Assembly: GCA_014885115.2 (NCBI GenBank)
Contig: WKLE02001496.1
Span: 1-33,170, forward strand
Source: Asterionellopsis glacialis
Taxonomy: Eukaryota > Bacillariophyta > Plagiogrammaphyceae > Rhaphoneidales > Asterionellopsidaceae
Length of the DNA stretch: 33,170 bases
Direction: 5' to 3'
The position numbers and the translations under genes were made by a program. This document shows, piece by piece, positions 18,745 through 28,530 of the stretch. Numbering within the stretch: position 1 is the stretch's first letter; each line of letters starts with the position of its first letter. The notes under the pieces are model-generated. The model was not told where the DNA came from. It made no database searches and was given only the letters and a program-made list of their open reading frames with translations.

Positions 18745-20820
18745 ATGCCAAGAAGAAGTGAGAAATCAAACTCGATTAGAGGATTTCTCATTTCATCGTC
18801 ATCGTCATTGTTCTTATTACTGCTACTATTTTTTCAATTGTCTAATTCATTTATGTTTTCGAGAATCATAATTACTACAACGTCAAGACGCACACTACCG
18901 GTATCATCATCATCATCATCATCATTGTTGTCATCTAGATTTTTCACATCCGTACTCGGTTCAAGAGTTGTTGGTAGTACGAGAAGAAGTCAAAGTTATT
19001 CGTTGTCATTTATTAGTACCAAACCATCATTCTCATCATCTACTGCCATGTCAAGCACTACTCGCACTTCTAGTAATAACGCTGCTGCCGTATCTATGGA
19101 TCAGCAACAACATCCACCAAATCATGATGTTAGGATGAATGGTGATACGAATGACCACCAAAAGACAAATCCATCGAATACTTCGTCATCACCATTTGTA
19201 ACATCTGCTACGAGTAGTAGTAGTAGTAGCAGCAGTGTGGAAAGGTCATCCTCATCGGTATCTACATCGTCCCTCTTGGAAGATCTTGCACAACGTGTCG
19301 TATCTGCCAATAAGAAACAAAGTACACCGCTCAAGGTTACGTTTTGTATTGCAGGTGGTGGTGGACAAGCCATTTCTACCTTGGCGGCTACAGAAGGTGC
19401 ATCATCGACATTGTTGGAAGGAACGATTGCCTATGATCGTAATTCCTTTCATCAATATATAGGAAACGACAAGCCAAAGCCTGAGAATGATGCATCAAAA
19501 GAAGATCAATCCAAGCACCCCAAAACAAAGTTTCAATATGTATCACGGGATGCAGCTCAACAATTATCAGAAGCAGCATTACTTCGTGGTATGGGATTAG
19601 TATCATCATCATCATCTACCTTGCAATCCTATCATTCATTGGTAGGGCTTGCATGTACATCCTCGTTAGTATCCTCTGTCACATCGGGTCGTCCGAATCG
19701 TATAAGTCGTGGACATATCATCGCCACAATGGCAGATGGAAACCAATGGGGATACGATGTATCTCTTTCGTTGTCACCTGTAGCAACATCGTCATCATCG
19801 TCATCCGTATCTTCTGAAACCTCATCATCAAGAGCTCAATTACAACGACAAAGATCGCGTATAGAAGAAGATTCAGTATTTAGTCAACTTGTTTTGCAAA
19901 CATTGTTGGATCATTTGCAAGCCGATGAAGAATTATTACAAACAGATGGTTGGTTACAACAATATCGTAATGGTGGTGATGGAATTGTAAAGTTTCAAGC
20001 ATCTTTGACACAGGGTACTACTGGTGGTGACAATGATGATTGTGCAGTATTGATGGGTTCTCATCGGATCCTAAATAAAGAGGCATCGGTAGCCTTGTTA
20101 CTCCCAACACCTTCCAACGAAGAAGGAGGAGAAGGATCGTCATCGTCGTTTACCTTAATATCTCGTCCAGTTTTGCCGCGTCGTACGTTAGTATTTCCTG
20201 GTAGTTTTAATCCACCTCATGAAGGTCATTTAGCATTGGCACAAGCTGCAGTTCAAGCCATGAAGAAGAGCAATAGTAAGGATTACGACAATGACCAAGA
20301 CTTTTCGGTATTATTCGAAATGTCCTTGACAAATGCGGATAAACCAGCTATGGATCCTCATGTAGCATCGGAACGATTACAAACATTTTTCAAATTGGAC
20401 AATGATTCCATGCCAAATGATTGGGGTGTATTGTTAACAAGTGCACCATTGTTTTCTGAAAAGGTAAATGCCATACGATGTGAAGGTAATACAAACAACA
20501 ATAATGAATTGGTCTTCATTATTGGGACAGATACCTTAGTGAGGATTATAAATCCAAAGTATTATGGAAATAGTCAAGAAAATATGTTGGAGGCCATCCG
20601 TGATATGGGACGACAGGGTGTACGATTTGTGGCTGGTGGACGATTGGAACAACAACCTGATGGTAAAGGTGATGTTTTTGTCACTGGTGAAGAAGATTTA
20701 AAACAAATGCCACAAGACATACAAGATATGTTTATTTTGATACGTGAAGAAGACTTTCGTGTGGATATCAGTAGTACAGAACTACGACGACAAAAGCAAC
20801 AACAAGAACAAGGGGAGTAG
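18745..20820 (+). CDS. CinA-like domain fused to nicotinate/NMN adenylyltransferase
   Basis: 691 aa from ATG 18745; the frame extends upstream only to a GTG. The C-terminal domain (about 480-685) is a nucleotidyltransferase of the NMNAT/NaMNAT type: GSFNPPHEGH at 486-495 with the HxGH catalytic motif, and ISSTELR at 675-681. It should make NAD(+) or deamido-NAD from (nicotinate) mononucleotide and ATP. The middle domain (about 192-400) resembles the CinA C-terminal/NMN deamidase fold: VTFCIAGGGGQAIS, then a Ser-rich LVGLACTSSL stretch, then HIIATMADGNQWGYDV. The first ~190 residues are targeting and low-complexity sequence: a Leu/Phe hydrophobic core ending SNS|F (plastid-type site), then Ser/Arg/Thr-rich sequence. 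Internal Met37 and Met102 could give mitochondrial or cytosolic forms. Ser runs come from TCA/TCG microsatellites. Confidence 0.83.
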   Translation: MPRRSEKSNSIRGFLISSSSSLFLLLLLFFQLSNSFMFSRIIITTTSRRTLPVSSSSSSSLLSSRFFTSVLGSRVVGSTRRSQSYSLSFISTKPSFSSSTAMSSTTRTSSNNAAAVSMDQQQHPPNHDVRMNGDTNDHQKTNPSNTSSSPFVTSATSSSSSSSSVERSSSSVSTSSLLEDLAQRVVSANKKQSTPLKVTFCIAGGGGQAISTLAATEGASSTLLEGTIAYDRNSFHQYIGNDKPKPENDASKEDQSKHPKTKFQYVSRDAAQQLSEAALLRGMGLVSSSSSTLQSYHSLVGLACTSSLVSSVTSGRPNRISRGHIIATMADGNQWGYDVSLSLSPVATSSSSSSVSSETSSSRAQLQRQRSRIEEDSVFSQLVLQTLLDHLQADEELLQTDGWLQQYRNGGDGIVKFQASLTQGTTGGDNDDCAVLMGSHRILNKEASVALLLPTPSNEEGGEGSSSSFTLISRPVLPRRTLVFPGSFNPPHEGHLALAQAAVQAMKKSNSKDYDNDQDFSVLFEMSLTNADKPAMDPHVASERLQTFFKLDNDSMPNDWGVLLTSAPLFSEKVNAIRCEGNTNNNNELVFIIGTDTLVRIINPKYYGNSQENMLEAIRDMGRQGVRFVAGGRLEQQPDGKGDVFVTGEEDLKQMPQDIQDMFILIREEDFRVDISSTELRRQKQQQEQGE

Positions 20821-21263
20821 ATAGGAAAAGCAGGTCGAGACATAGTAAATTGAGAATGGGTGGAGGAAGAACGACACTTTTACTCTTCTTATGCAATCCA
20901 AGCATGAGGACGCAGTGTATGAAATCTACTTCCTTCGTCGTTAGAGCTACTTTTGTGGAGATAAACACTTTCAAATGGTTGATTGTTGCCAAAAGAAATT
21001 GATATGTGACTACAAAAATAAGGTTTGGTTTATTTCTACACCGACCACTAGCATGTTTTGATTCTTTTTCTATTTCATACACAAGTGTTCTCTAATTCCT
21101 CTACTTTCTGCGGACTGCGATGATTGGACACCCTTATTTGACCCTACTGGTTGTTTTGTTGATGTTACGATCTTGGTAGAGTTAAATATTATCAGTTGTT
21201 AATTTATTGTATGGATGAAGAAATTATAATACATTGCAATTGTGATGAAATTAAGTTTTTCAT
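20821..21263. other. Convergent 3' spacer
   Basis: 443 bases between the stops of the NMNAT fusion and the DUF6824 gene. AT-rich; no gene or structured repeat seen. Confidence 0.6.
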
Positions 21264-21971
21264 TCAGCAGAATATGGAAAAGTCGACACTGATCTCTTCC
21301 TCTTTGTTGTACAAGCCCATAATGTCAACCTCGTCATTTGACGTACAAAGAAACAATTCTGGTTTTGGTTCGTCTTCTAGTTGTTTTTGTTGTTGTTGTT
21401 CCACGTACACTTTTTCATTCTGTTGAAAAGTTACTTTTTTTCTTTGTTGTTTTTGTTGTTTCTTCATACATGATAAACTCTTGGAAGCGGTTGGTTTTGT
21501 TGTTTGGTCTAATGGCAACGATGAATTTTTAGTTTTAAGTAAATCGCGCAAGGCATGTCCAACCTTTTCACGTGCTTGAATGTCGCCAATTTCATACCAT
21601 CTTCCACTATTTAAATCACGCTTGACAAATCCAGCACCACCTAAAATCATGGCTTCACAACGAATAAAGTCGACGATGGATTGAATTACAGTTGATTTTT
21701 CATCACGATGCTTAGTTTCGATGTAGCGTTTCAAATTATCCTTGATGACTTGACGAAAGTGTTTTGTACCAATATGCGATCGAGCTTCTTTGTCGCGGCC
21801 ACTCAGAACATCCAATCGTTTTGGACGAAAGTTAGGTGGAAGTCGAGTAGGTGGCTTCGTACGTCCTTGTTTCAATTCCTCAAAATCAAAGTTAAGTAAC
21901 GATGTTAATGACATGGTATTCGAAATGGGTGATGAATTAGTTTGGCACATATGATGTCTACAGGTATTCAT
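21264..21971 (-). CDS. DUF6824 domain protein
   Basis: 235 aa if started at ATG 21971; stop TGA at 21264-21266. Residues about 50-150 fit the DUF6824 pattern common in diatoms: DVLSGRDKEARSHIGTKHFR (usually DVLxGRGxxxxxHxGNxxFR), then KRYIETKHRDEKSTVIQSIVDFIR, then GFVKRDLNSGRWYEIGD and AREKVGHALRDLL. Note Asp in place of the usual Gly in GRG. The C-terminal part has Gln/Lys-rich runs and ends in an acidic segment. The function of the domain is unknown, and it often occurs in nuclear or regulatory-looking proteins. The frame stays open upstream to a TTG at 22271, with another in-frame ATG at 22199 (311 aa). The upstream part has weak, non-conserved composition, so the shorter start is preferred but not certain. 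Confidence 0.7.
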   Translation of the reverse strand: MNTCRHHMCQTNSSPISNTMSLTSLLNFDFEELKQGRTKPPTRLPPNFRPKRLDVLSGRDKEARSHIGTKHFRQVIKDNLKRYIETKHRDEKSTVIQSIVDFIRCEAMILGGAGFVKRDLNSGRWYEIGDIQAREKVGHALRDLLKTKNSSLPLDQTTKPTASKSLSCMKKQQKQQRKKVTFQQNEKVYVEQQQQKQLEDEPKPELFLCTSNDEVDIMGLYNKEEEISVDFSIFC

Positions 21972-23854
21972 TTGTCGATTACAGAAAGTATTAAGATTTT
22001 GAATATTGTCTCTTTTTTTTCTTAACTTCTTCGTTTCGATTTTTCTCGATCGATGATGGAAAATTATGAGACGATCTTGTGATTGAGGCCTCTTTTCTGA
22101 AAGACAGGCTCGATCGCAGTCGAAGCAAATTATCGCGAAATGTGTGGTGCTTCCTATTTTCGCACACAGAGAGTCGTGCGAAAAACTGATGGCGATCATC
22201 CACGAGTTGAACTTGGGACTGACCTGGCACTCAACTCTAACATGTGAATTCCACAGGTCATTCTCATACAAAGCCTATTAGGCAAGAATACTACATAGTA
22301 GTACTGAGCTCTACAGGTACACCTGGTACATTATGTTGTCTCTATAACGATCGTGCGAAACCTACCTCTATTTCACTCCCGTATTATTTCTCGCGGCATC
22401 AAAGCTTCAATCTAACGTTCGAATTTTCAAGTTTTGACGTTTGTCCTTATTTATTTTTTTCGCTAATTCACGATTTACGTTAAAATCACTTATGATTAGT
22501 GACGGAAGATGGATTGTTTTCCCGTCCGGGAATGAATTTACACAAAACACGCTTGAATGACAAAACAAATTTTTCTTTCAGAATACCAGGTGTCCAGAAA
22601 ACAATCGAAAACTTTTATTACCTGGAAATATAATGTTTGGTCACGTCGTCTACAATAGAATCATCGTTCCCATACATAGGAGAAAAATTCGGACTAAATA
22701 GTTGGTTCTCTCTATCACACAAAAAGTAGTCCTACTGGACTACCTATACAATGGTAAAGATATCCGCCTATTATCTGCTGTACATGTTAACACATACCAT
22801 ATTGTACGGCAGAAGTGCAAACAGCTTGAAAATGAGTACCAGTTGAAAGTTCAATATATATATAATTCTCTATTGATATTTTGATACTATTTTCATTGAT
22901 GACGTAGAAGAGATAGTTTTCCCGGCTCGTGAATGAAAAGTCTACGAGAAAATCCGTATGAATAATACAGTAAGAAGAATATTTTCCTGAACGCCTGCAG
23001 TTTCGTTAAACAATATTATAATATTTGAAAAAATCATTTATCTGTCGATAGAAGAGAACAGGAGAAAGAAGATTTCCTGGACTTCATTATTTTTTTATTC
23101 ACGTCAACACGACAGGTATGTAAATTAAGAAAAAAATGTAGTTGTTATTAAAAAAGGAACCTGTCAATTCAGATTTGATGACAGAAGTATAGTAATGAAG
23201 TACACCACTAGTACACATGATGAATTATCATTACAGTAACAAAAAAAATTTGTCGTCGGATGTTCAACCAAACCACTGCATTTTGGTCACGTGCACCGTA
23301 TACAATAGATTGAGATACAGTAGAGTAGACGATTCTTTGGTAAAAAATATATGATAGATAAATGATTATTATATTTTAAGACATATCGGAGGGAATGCTT
23401 TCGGGGCATCTTTTGATGAAATTCTTTCTCCCACATAACACTGTTTGTGAGTACAAACCTTTGCACTGATAAGAATAACACACCATCGGAGAAACGTTTC
23501 TTGTGGTCACGTGAGAAAAATTGCGTGAACTTCAAAGTAGAGAATTACACACATCATGTTCGTTTTATTCACCCAAACGTAATGAATTTTTCATTGTCTG
23601 GATTACCCCTACTGTATATCTAGCTGTATGAGTGATATAACGTTCGCTTTGGAAGTGAGTCAACAAGGAAACTTCATGTGTACATGTATTTCTAATAATA
23701 TTGACTCTAAAAACTGTCATTTGATACTAAACTATCTGGTTTCAGTGCAAAATGCTACCTACATTCGGTATTACAACATGGATGTTCTTCTCCAATTCCG
23801 TTTGTCATCCAGGAGAGACATCATGCAAGGATGATGACGATAGTTACTGGCTTA
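21972..23854. other. Long intergenic spacer with diverged repeats
   Basis: No credible gene. 21972-22199 is either 5' UTR or an N-terminal extension of the DUF6824 gene. Diverged repeated words occur: TTTTCCCG..(C/G)GTGAATGA at about 22515 and 22917, and TTTGGTCACGT..TACAATAGA at about 22636-22659 and 23282-23309. GGTCACGTG recurs near 23506. Short plus-strand frames here start at non-ATG codons or lack any protein signature. Confidence 0.5.
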
Positions 23855-26305
23855 CTAACTTTTAGCAATCGTAAACGACATTGCTTCATACAATGGCATA
23901 TGATCTTCTTCGTCTTGCGACATGATTGATTCTTCCGCCATTCCGACTAAAGATGATGGATTCACAAAGGGAACACCCGTTTTGAAACCTAAGCGGATAG
24001 TACCACCAGCTAAACGTCCACTACCAGTTGCTAATGGATAATCCCCCACGATACAATTCTGTTGTAATAAATCTTTTAATTCCAAATATACTTTTCCTAA
24101 CAACACAGGTTCCGTATTACTACCACTGTCTTCACTGGAGGACGATCCTCGACGCCCAAACCATCCCTTGGGTTTTTTTACTTGCATTGGTGGGACATAA
24201 AATACACTTACTTGGATACGTTTGCGTTCCATACGTCGTATAATCGATTTAGCATATTTGGAATCCCCACGAGGAAGATCTACATAATCGTCCCCTGTGG
24301 TAGTATCAAACTTATATTGAAGTTTTTGGGAAGAAGCACTGCTGCTTTCGTTGTTGCTACTACCATCAAGAACCTCTCCAGGATCCGGATCATCGCTATT
24401 GTTACTTGATGGTTCAAATGTAAAATCAATGGATTTATCAGTTTCATGTTCATTAGGTGGTAAATGTATGTTTATATGAACACGTATACACGGTTTTGGT
24501 GGTGAGGGTAAAGTAGTCGTTGTGGTTTTTTCTCCTCCTCCCTTTTTACTCGTAGCAGCAGAAGTATTCTTCCTTTCTTTTTCCTGTTTATGTAGTATAC
24601 GTTGCAATGGTTTATTTTCTTCTAAACCATTTACGTGAAGCACAGATACTTGTAATCTTGAATCATCTGAGGACGAGTTATTGTTGACTTTATTTATAAA
24701 TTGAACAATATCATCTGTCAAAATAACACGCATAGAGGTTGATGATTGACGTGATATGGATACAATCTTGGATGATTTTCGGACCGTCAGTAGATGAATG
24801 ATATGTTGGCATTGTTTTTGATATTTGTACCAATACTGTAACTGTTCTTGTCCTAGAGACGCATCGACAAAACGGCTGTAAAAGTCATAGTACCGTTGTT
24901 CCTCCGTGGCAATATCAATTTCAGATTGTATATGTTGTATCATTTCTTGACATTTGTTCCATTCTTTTGCATTAGATTCTTCGATCAATGTTTGTTTGTA
25001 TAATTTAAATACCTCTGTGGCTTCCTTCATTTTTTTTGCGGCCTTGAGTTTCAATACTTCCTCTTTCAATTCTGCAGCTGTCTTTTTCTTCTTTTCTGGT
25101 GGTGGTGCAGCGGCTGCTGACGGTACAGCGGCCGGTGCAGGTTTGGATGACTTGGGTTTGGATGTTGTCGCAGCTTTGCTGTTGTTGTTGTCGAGTAATG
25201 CTTCTAAATCATGCATATCGATAGATGGTCCATCGTCATCTTTTGAATTGATCATATTCAACATATCTTGTAATTTTTCAGCTTGCAATTTTAGTTTTTT
25301 CGATTCCACGAGAGCCACCTTGGCACCTTCGATATCTTGACGCTGTTTACATTCAATGGCAATTTGTTTCTTTTCTTGCGACTTGGTCATAATGTCCTCT
25401 ATAGATGGGATTTCCATACCCATTTCTAGCGCATCTTGTAACATGGATGGATCCATCCCATCCAAGTCATCTAAATTGAGTGTAGTATCAGGGTTCAAGA
25501 AATTACCCACTTCTTCACTATCGACATACCCTAATTCTTCTAACCATTGATCGTCGTCGTCATGGATTTGCAATCCTAACCCTTCCGATGTTTGTGAGAG
25601 CCCCTCCTTGGTAGCTTGAAGTCGTTTGACGACTTTCAGTACTGCAATAGCTTGGCTTGTATTCCCTGCTTGTTTGTAAGCCAAGGCTTTCTTTTTTTGT
25701 TCTAAAATGCTGGCATCGTAGTCTTCCATGGATGGTACAGGTAATCCACCCGAGTTGAATTCCATCATCATTTCTAAATCTACCATTTCTTCTATTGTAA
25801 ATGTAATGGGTTCATTCAAATTATCGATATCAATGTCGTCGTCAGATCCAATGTCACTACTTTCTTCTTCTTGTAATTCCTTGAGATCTTCATCGTCGGC
25901 ATCACTGACATCTTCCAAATTTAGGTGGTCGTCGTCGGCATCGTCGTCGTTTTCTTCATTATTATTATTGTCGTCTTGAAGAGGTGGTGGTGCTTGTGTC
26001 GGTTGTGATGGTGGTGGTGCTTGTGATTCTGTACTCGCATCGCCACCGGCACTTAATATTTGTTTGGCTTTAAGTAACGCCTGTTTTGCGCCTTCCACGT
26101 CACCTTTGTTTTTCAAGACGACTGCTAATTTTTTCAAATCTGTAGGATCTTGTAAATCATCGATATTGGCAGTGGCAAATTCTAAATCCCGTGCTTTTCC
26201 TAATAATTGCAATGCACCATTGGTATCCCCTTGTTGTTTCAATACCAAGGCTTGACGTTTTAATTCCAATACTTGTTCCTTCACTTGTTGAGATGATGAT
26301 TCCAT
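23855..26305 (-). CDS. CC2D1/Lgd-like protein: DM14-like repeats and C2 domain
   Basis: 816 aa from ATG 26305, one exon. Five helical-hairpin repeats of the form LKxxAlxxKxxGDxxgAxxxLxxaKxLe lie at about 8-42, 54-86, 200-232, 308-345 and 407-440, separated by acidic linkers (Asp/Glu run at 110-150) and a Pro/Ala/Lys-rich hinge near 375-400. These resemble the DM14 repeats of CC2D1A/B and Drosophila Lgd. A coiled or helical segment (about 445-510) precedes a C-terminal C2-like domain (about 605-775), with IRVHINIHLPP, a loop with GWFGRRGSSSSE, then LLGKVYLELKDLL and GGTIRLGFKTG. CC2D1/Lgd proteins bind Snf7-type ESCRT-III subunits in endosomal sorting. Assignment rests on repeat plus C2 architecture; a different C2 scaffold protein is possible. 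Confidence 0.62.
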   Translation of the reverse strand: MESSSQQVKEQVLELKRQALVLKQQGDTNGALQLLGKARDLEFATANIDDLQDPTDLKKLAVVLKNKGDVEGAKQALLKAKQILSAGGDASTESQAPPPSQPTQAPPPLQDDNNNNEENDDDADDDHLNLEDVSDADDEDLKELQEEESSDIGSDDDIDIDNLNEPITFTIEEMVDLEMMMEFNSGGLPVPSMEDYDASILEQKKKALAYKQAGNTSQAIAVLKVVKRLQATKEGLSQTSEGLGLQIHDDDDQWLEELGYVDSEEVGNFLNPDTTLNLDDLDGMDPSMLQDALEMGMEIPSIEDIMTKSQEKKQIAIECKQRQDIEGAKVALVESKKLKLQAEKLQDMLNMINSKDDDGPSIDMHDLEALLDNNNSKAATTSKPKSSKPAPAAVPSAAAAPPPEKKKKTAAELKEEVLKLKAAKKMKEATEVFKLYKQTLIEESNAKEWNKCQEMIQHIQSEIDIATEEQRYYDFYSRFVDASLGQEQLQYWYKYQKQCQHIIHLLTVRKSSKIVSISRQSSTSMRVILTDDIVQFINKVNNNSSSDDSRLQVSVLHVNGLEENKPLQRILHKQEKERKNTSAATSKKGGGEKTTTTTLPSPPKPCIRVHINIHLPPNEHETDKSIDFTFEPSSNNSDDPDPGEVLDGSSNNESSSASSQKLQYKFDTTTGDDYVDLPRGDSKYAKSIIRRMERKRIQVSVFYVPPMQVKKPKGWFGRRGSSSSEDSGSNTEPVLLGKVYLELKDLLQQNCIVGDYPLATGSGRLAGGTIRLGFKTGVPFVNPSSLVGMAEESIMSQDEEDHMPLYEAMSFTIAKS

Positions 26306-26792
26306 TCTATTATGATTATTTTACAATGAAAGAGCAAAATTACAGATATTACCGTACCGACCGTCACGATTTCAGTAACAGATTTGTTTGTTAGTATCAA
26401 GGTGGACACTTTTCTTGTACAAACAAGTCTGGGGAGAGAGGGGGGATGTAACGAGACAGGCAAGAATGAAATCTTTCGGTCGGGTGTGCCCTGGTTGGGA
26501 GAGAAAAAAAACGATCTAGTTTTAGCGAGTGTGTGAGTTCCTTTCGTGGGTCTCACTCAACACATAAATCATACTATCTTTGTGGCTTTGTTCGCGTGAC
26601 TGAAGTATTTTTAGTACAAAAACATACTTGAGGCACGCTACCCGTAAAATTGTTCCCATCTACTCCCGTAGACGACTACAGGAAAGATCCAGATTTCTTT
26701 TTCAAAAAGTAAAAACGGGGGAGGACCGAAAGCGGGGGTGCGGGCGAAATCCAACAAAAAAATTATATTATTTTACAGAGAACACACAAAAC
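26306..26792. other. Spacer between CC2D1-like gene and 5S rRNA gene
   Basis: No gene seen. It includes the upstream region of the minus-strand CC2D1-like gene. 26715-26755 is unusually GC- and purine-rich (GGGGGAGGACCGAAAGCGGG). It normally contains CpG, unlike the DNA right of 27004. Confidence 0.5.
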
Positions 26793-26796
26793 AAAA
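26793..26796 (-). terminator. Pol III-type T-run after 5S rRNA
   Basis: On the minus strand, TTTT begins directly after the closing GUUGUUC strand of helix I of the 5S rRNA, the expected position and form of an RNA polymerase III stop. A longer T7 run follows about 35 bases downstream as a back-up. Confidence 0.7.
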
Positions 26797-26912
26797 GAAC
26801 AACACCCGGGATTCCAACGTGGTCCCCCACCGTAGTACTAACCGGGCCAGAAGATGCTTAACTTCGCTGAGCAGACGGGAAGCGGTGCTGTCATCTTTGT
26901 ATGGTCGTTCCT
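26795..26912 (-). rRNA. 5S ribosomal RNA
   Basis: The minus strand reads as a eukaryotic 5S rRNA. Landmarks in order: GACCATAC near the 5' end, CCCGTCTGCTC, GAAGTTAAGC (loop C / box A region), GGCCCGGTTAGTACTACGGT, GGGGGACCACG (box C region), TTGGAATCCCGGGTGTTG. The two ends pair: GAACGAC (26910-26904) with GUUGUUC (26803-26797), extendable by two pairs to give 118 nt. Helix II (AAGAUG/CAUCUU) and helix III (CGCU/AGCG) also pair, so the gene looks intact. It is a single copy in this window, facing the CC2D1-like gene and bordering the repeat domain. Exact ends are inferred from pairing. Confidence 0.92.
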
Positions 26913-27120
26913 GCCAACACCATCAACATCAAATTACATATACACTGCTAACACAATAAAATTTTAAAAACACAACACACCCCATTCAACTCATGTCTAC
27001 ACGACCTACTCAAGTCTCTATCAATCTTCACAACCATGTACCAGGTACCTGCTTTATTTGTCATACTATCCCACTACACAAAACACAAATCCATATCTAT
27101 AGTCTGTGGTCATTAGTAAG
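26913..27120. other. 5S upstream flank and edge of the CpG-poor domain
   Basis: CA-rich unique DNA upstream of the 5S gene, with one TACCAGGTACC palindrome at about 27040. The last CpG before the depleted domain is at 27002-27003. Whether this stretch belongs to the left inverted-repeat arm cannot be told, because the right arm is cut by the window edge. Confidence 0.45.
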
Positions 27121-27511
27121 TACTCCATGTGCATTTGGCTGGCTGATGATGGTACCCTTTACATCACAGCAGGAGTTATCAAATAAAACTTTTAAAAACT
27201 CACTTTGCTAGGAGGTGTGTATTTTGTATTCTTGCCCTGATCATCTCATGATGTACAAACACCTCTTTACTACCACTACTGGAAAATATGTTTTAGGCTG
27301 CCTCTGGGAAAACCATGTGACACACTCAAGCCAATTACAAGCCTTCTTTTTTGTTCTTTGGATCCCCTTTTTTGAAAGAAGCAAACCACCACCACACATT
27401 TTTTTAGAATTTCTTTATTTACACTAGCACCAAAAGGAAACCATTTTCTATGATTGCTGTTGGAGTACTGCTGTATCCTTGCCTTCTGGAGAACAAAGAG
27501 GATTGTAGATA

Positions 27512-28266
27512 TATATAGTATTGTGTTATCTTTTTAACTTTAATAATAAACTCTAAACTGTTATTAAACTACCAAGCCCTACTAAAATGATTGGCCTCGT
27601 GACATCTGAGTCATGCCATATGGGTAACCTGGTGTACACATGTTTGTTTCTTGTCTCTTTTGTATAAAGAGACAATGTCTGCCTCCTGAGATGGTTATCC
27701 AATCCCAGTCACTGGAAAGGGTCTTTCTTCCATTGATACTAATGCTGTCTGTAGATTCTTGTACCACACTCTCAGCATATGAATTGAATCCTTTACCCTA
27801 TCACTCACTGATCTCAAAAAGTATCTCCATTGAATTTTTGCTGGGAAACTGTGTCTTCTATCATATTCCTGTCTCACTTTTGCTTTCATGTTATCAAGTG
27901 TTATTGTTTCTTCTTCTTTCTTGTTGTGTCCGTAAATATCCTTGTTGCAAAATTTCCAGGTCAAAAATGCTATGTAATGTAGGCCTTGAATTACACTCCA
28001 AGTGAGTTTGTTGTGATATTTTAAATTTATCTTTTTATCGTATTTGCTTCTTTCTTTGTAATATTCCCCTTGTGCTTGTGCCCATCTTTTTGACATCCAT
28101 CCTTTTAGAACATGTTCCCAACCTATGGTGTTTTGTTCTACTACTGCTTCCTGAAGCATATAATCATACTTTTGTGGATTTGGAGGAATTCTGATGCTTT
28201 CTAATGGCTCTCTTTTGGACCACTTTAAGAGATTTGTTTGAAGCATTATATAGTATTGTGTTATCT
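27512..28266 (-). mobile_element. 5'-truncated LINE-like insertion with target duplication
   Basis: About 715 bases (27532-28246) lie between two identical 20-bp direct repeats (TATATAGTATTGTGTTATCT at 27512-27531 and 28247-28266). The right inverted arm has the same flanks joined directly (near 32255-32285) with one copy of the site, i.e. an empty site. On the minus strand the insert ends in an A-rich tail (AAAGTTAAAAA) against the target duplication and starts abruptly inside coding sequence. These are the marks of target-primed reverse transcription with 5' truncation. It carries three CpG only. Confidence 0.78.
27695..28246 (-). pseudogene. 3' fragment of a retroelement ORF
   Basis: 183 codons remain open from the 5' truncation point to TAA at 27695, followed by about 163 bases of 3' UTR and the A-rich tail. 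The peptide has the Trp-rich pattern GWEHVLKGWMSKRWAQAQGEYY, later LTWSVIQGLHYIAFLTWKF. It resembles the region often found downstream of reverse transcriptase in diatom retroelement proteins. That comparison is from memory of the pattern, not a search. The ATG at 28246 coincides with the insertion boundary by chance. The absence of internal stops suggests the copy is not very old. Confidence 0.55.
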
Positions 28267-28530
28267 CAGTCCAGTATGGTAATGCCTAAAAGTCTTTTAC
28301 TGATTAGCTAAAAGTAATAGCATTACTATCTATGGTAAAACATCCTATAATATGATCCATCATCAAGGAAGAAATTTGTTGCAGTAAAAGAAGCTCTTGG
28401 GCTGCTATTTTGGTAATTTCTTATATCTTCTTATTTTCTCATTTTGGGGGGGTGCATAATGGTTTTTCCAATTACAATAGTTTTGTCTATTTAGCTTTAT
28501 CTGTTTTGCTATTTCTTAAGCCTTAAGTAT

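Larger units (their letters stand above)
27121..28530 (+). repeat. Left arm of a large inverted repeat
   Basis: Bases 27121-27285 are the reverse complement of 33005-33170 with about one mismatch seen. 27285-27531 and 28267-28530 match 32830-31995 in reverse, with increasing divergence (roughly 75-90% by eye). The arm is interrupted by a LINE-like insertion (27532-28246). It lacks a roughly 170-base segment present in the right arm at about 32829-32998. Outside the insertion it contains no CpG. No gene seen in the arm itself. Confidence 0.88.

Noticed and set aside
22702..22884. 60-aa frame in the spacer
   Set aside because: It starts at a non-ATG codon or lies in unsupported AT-rich sequence, with no domain and no conserved partner.
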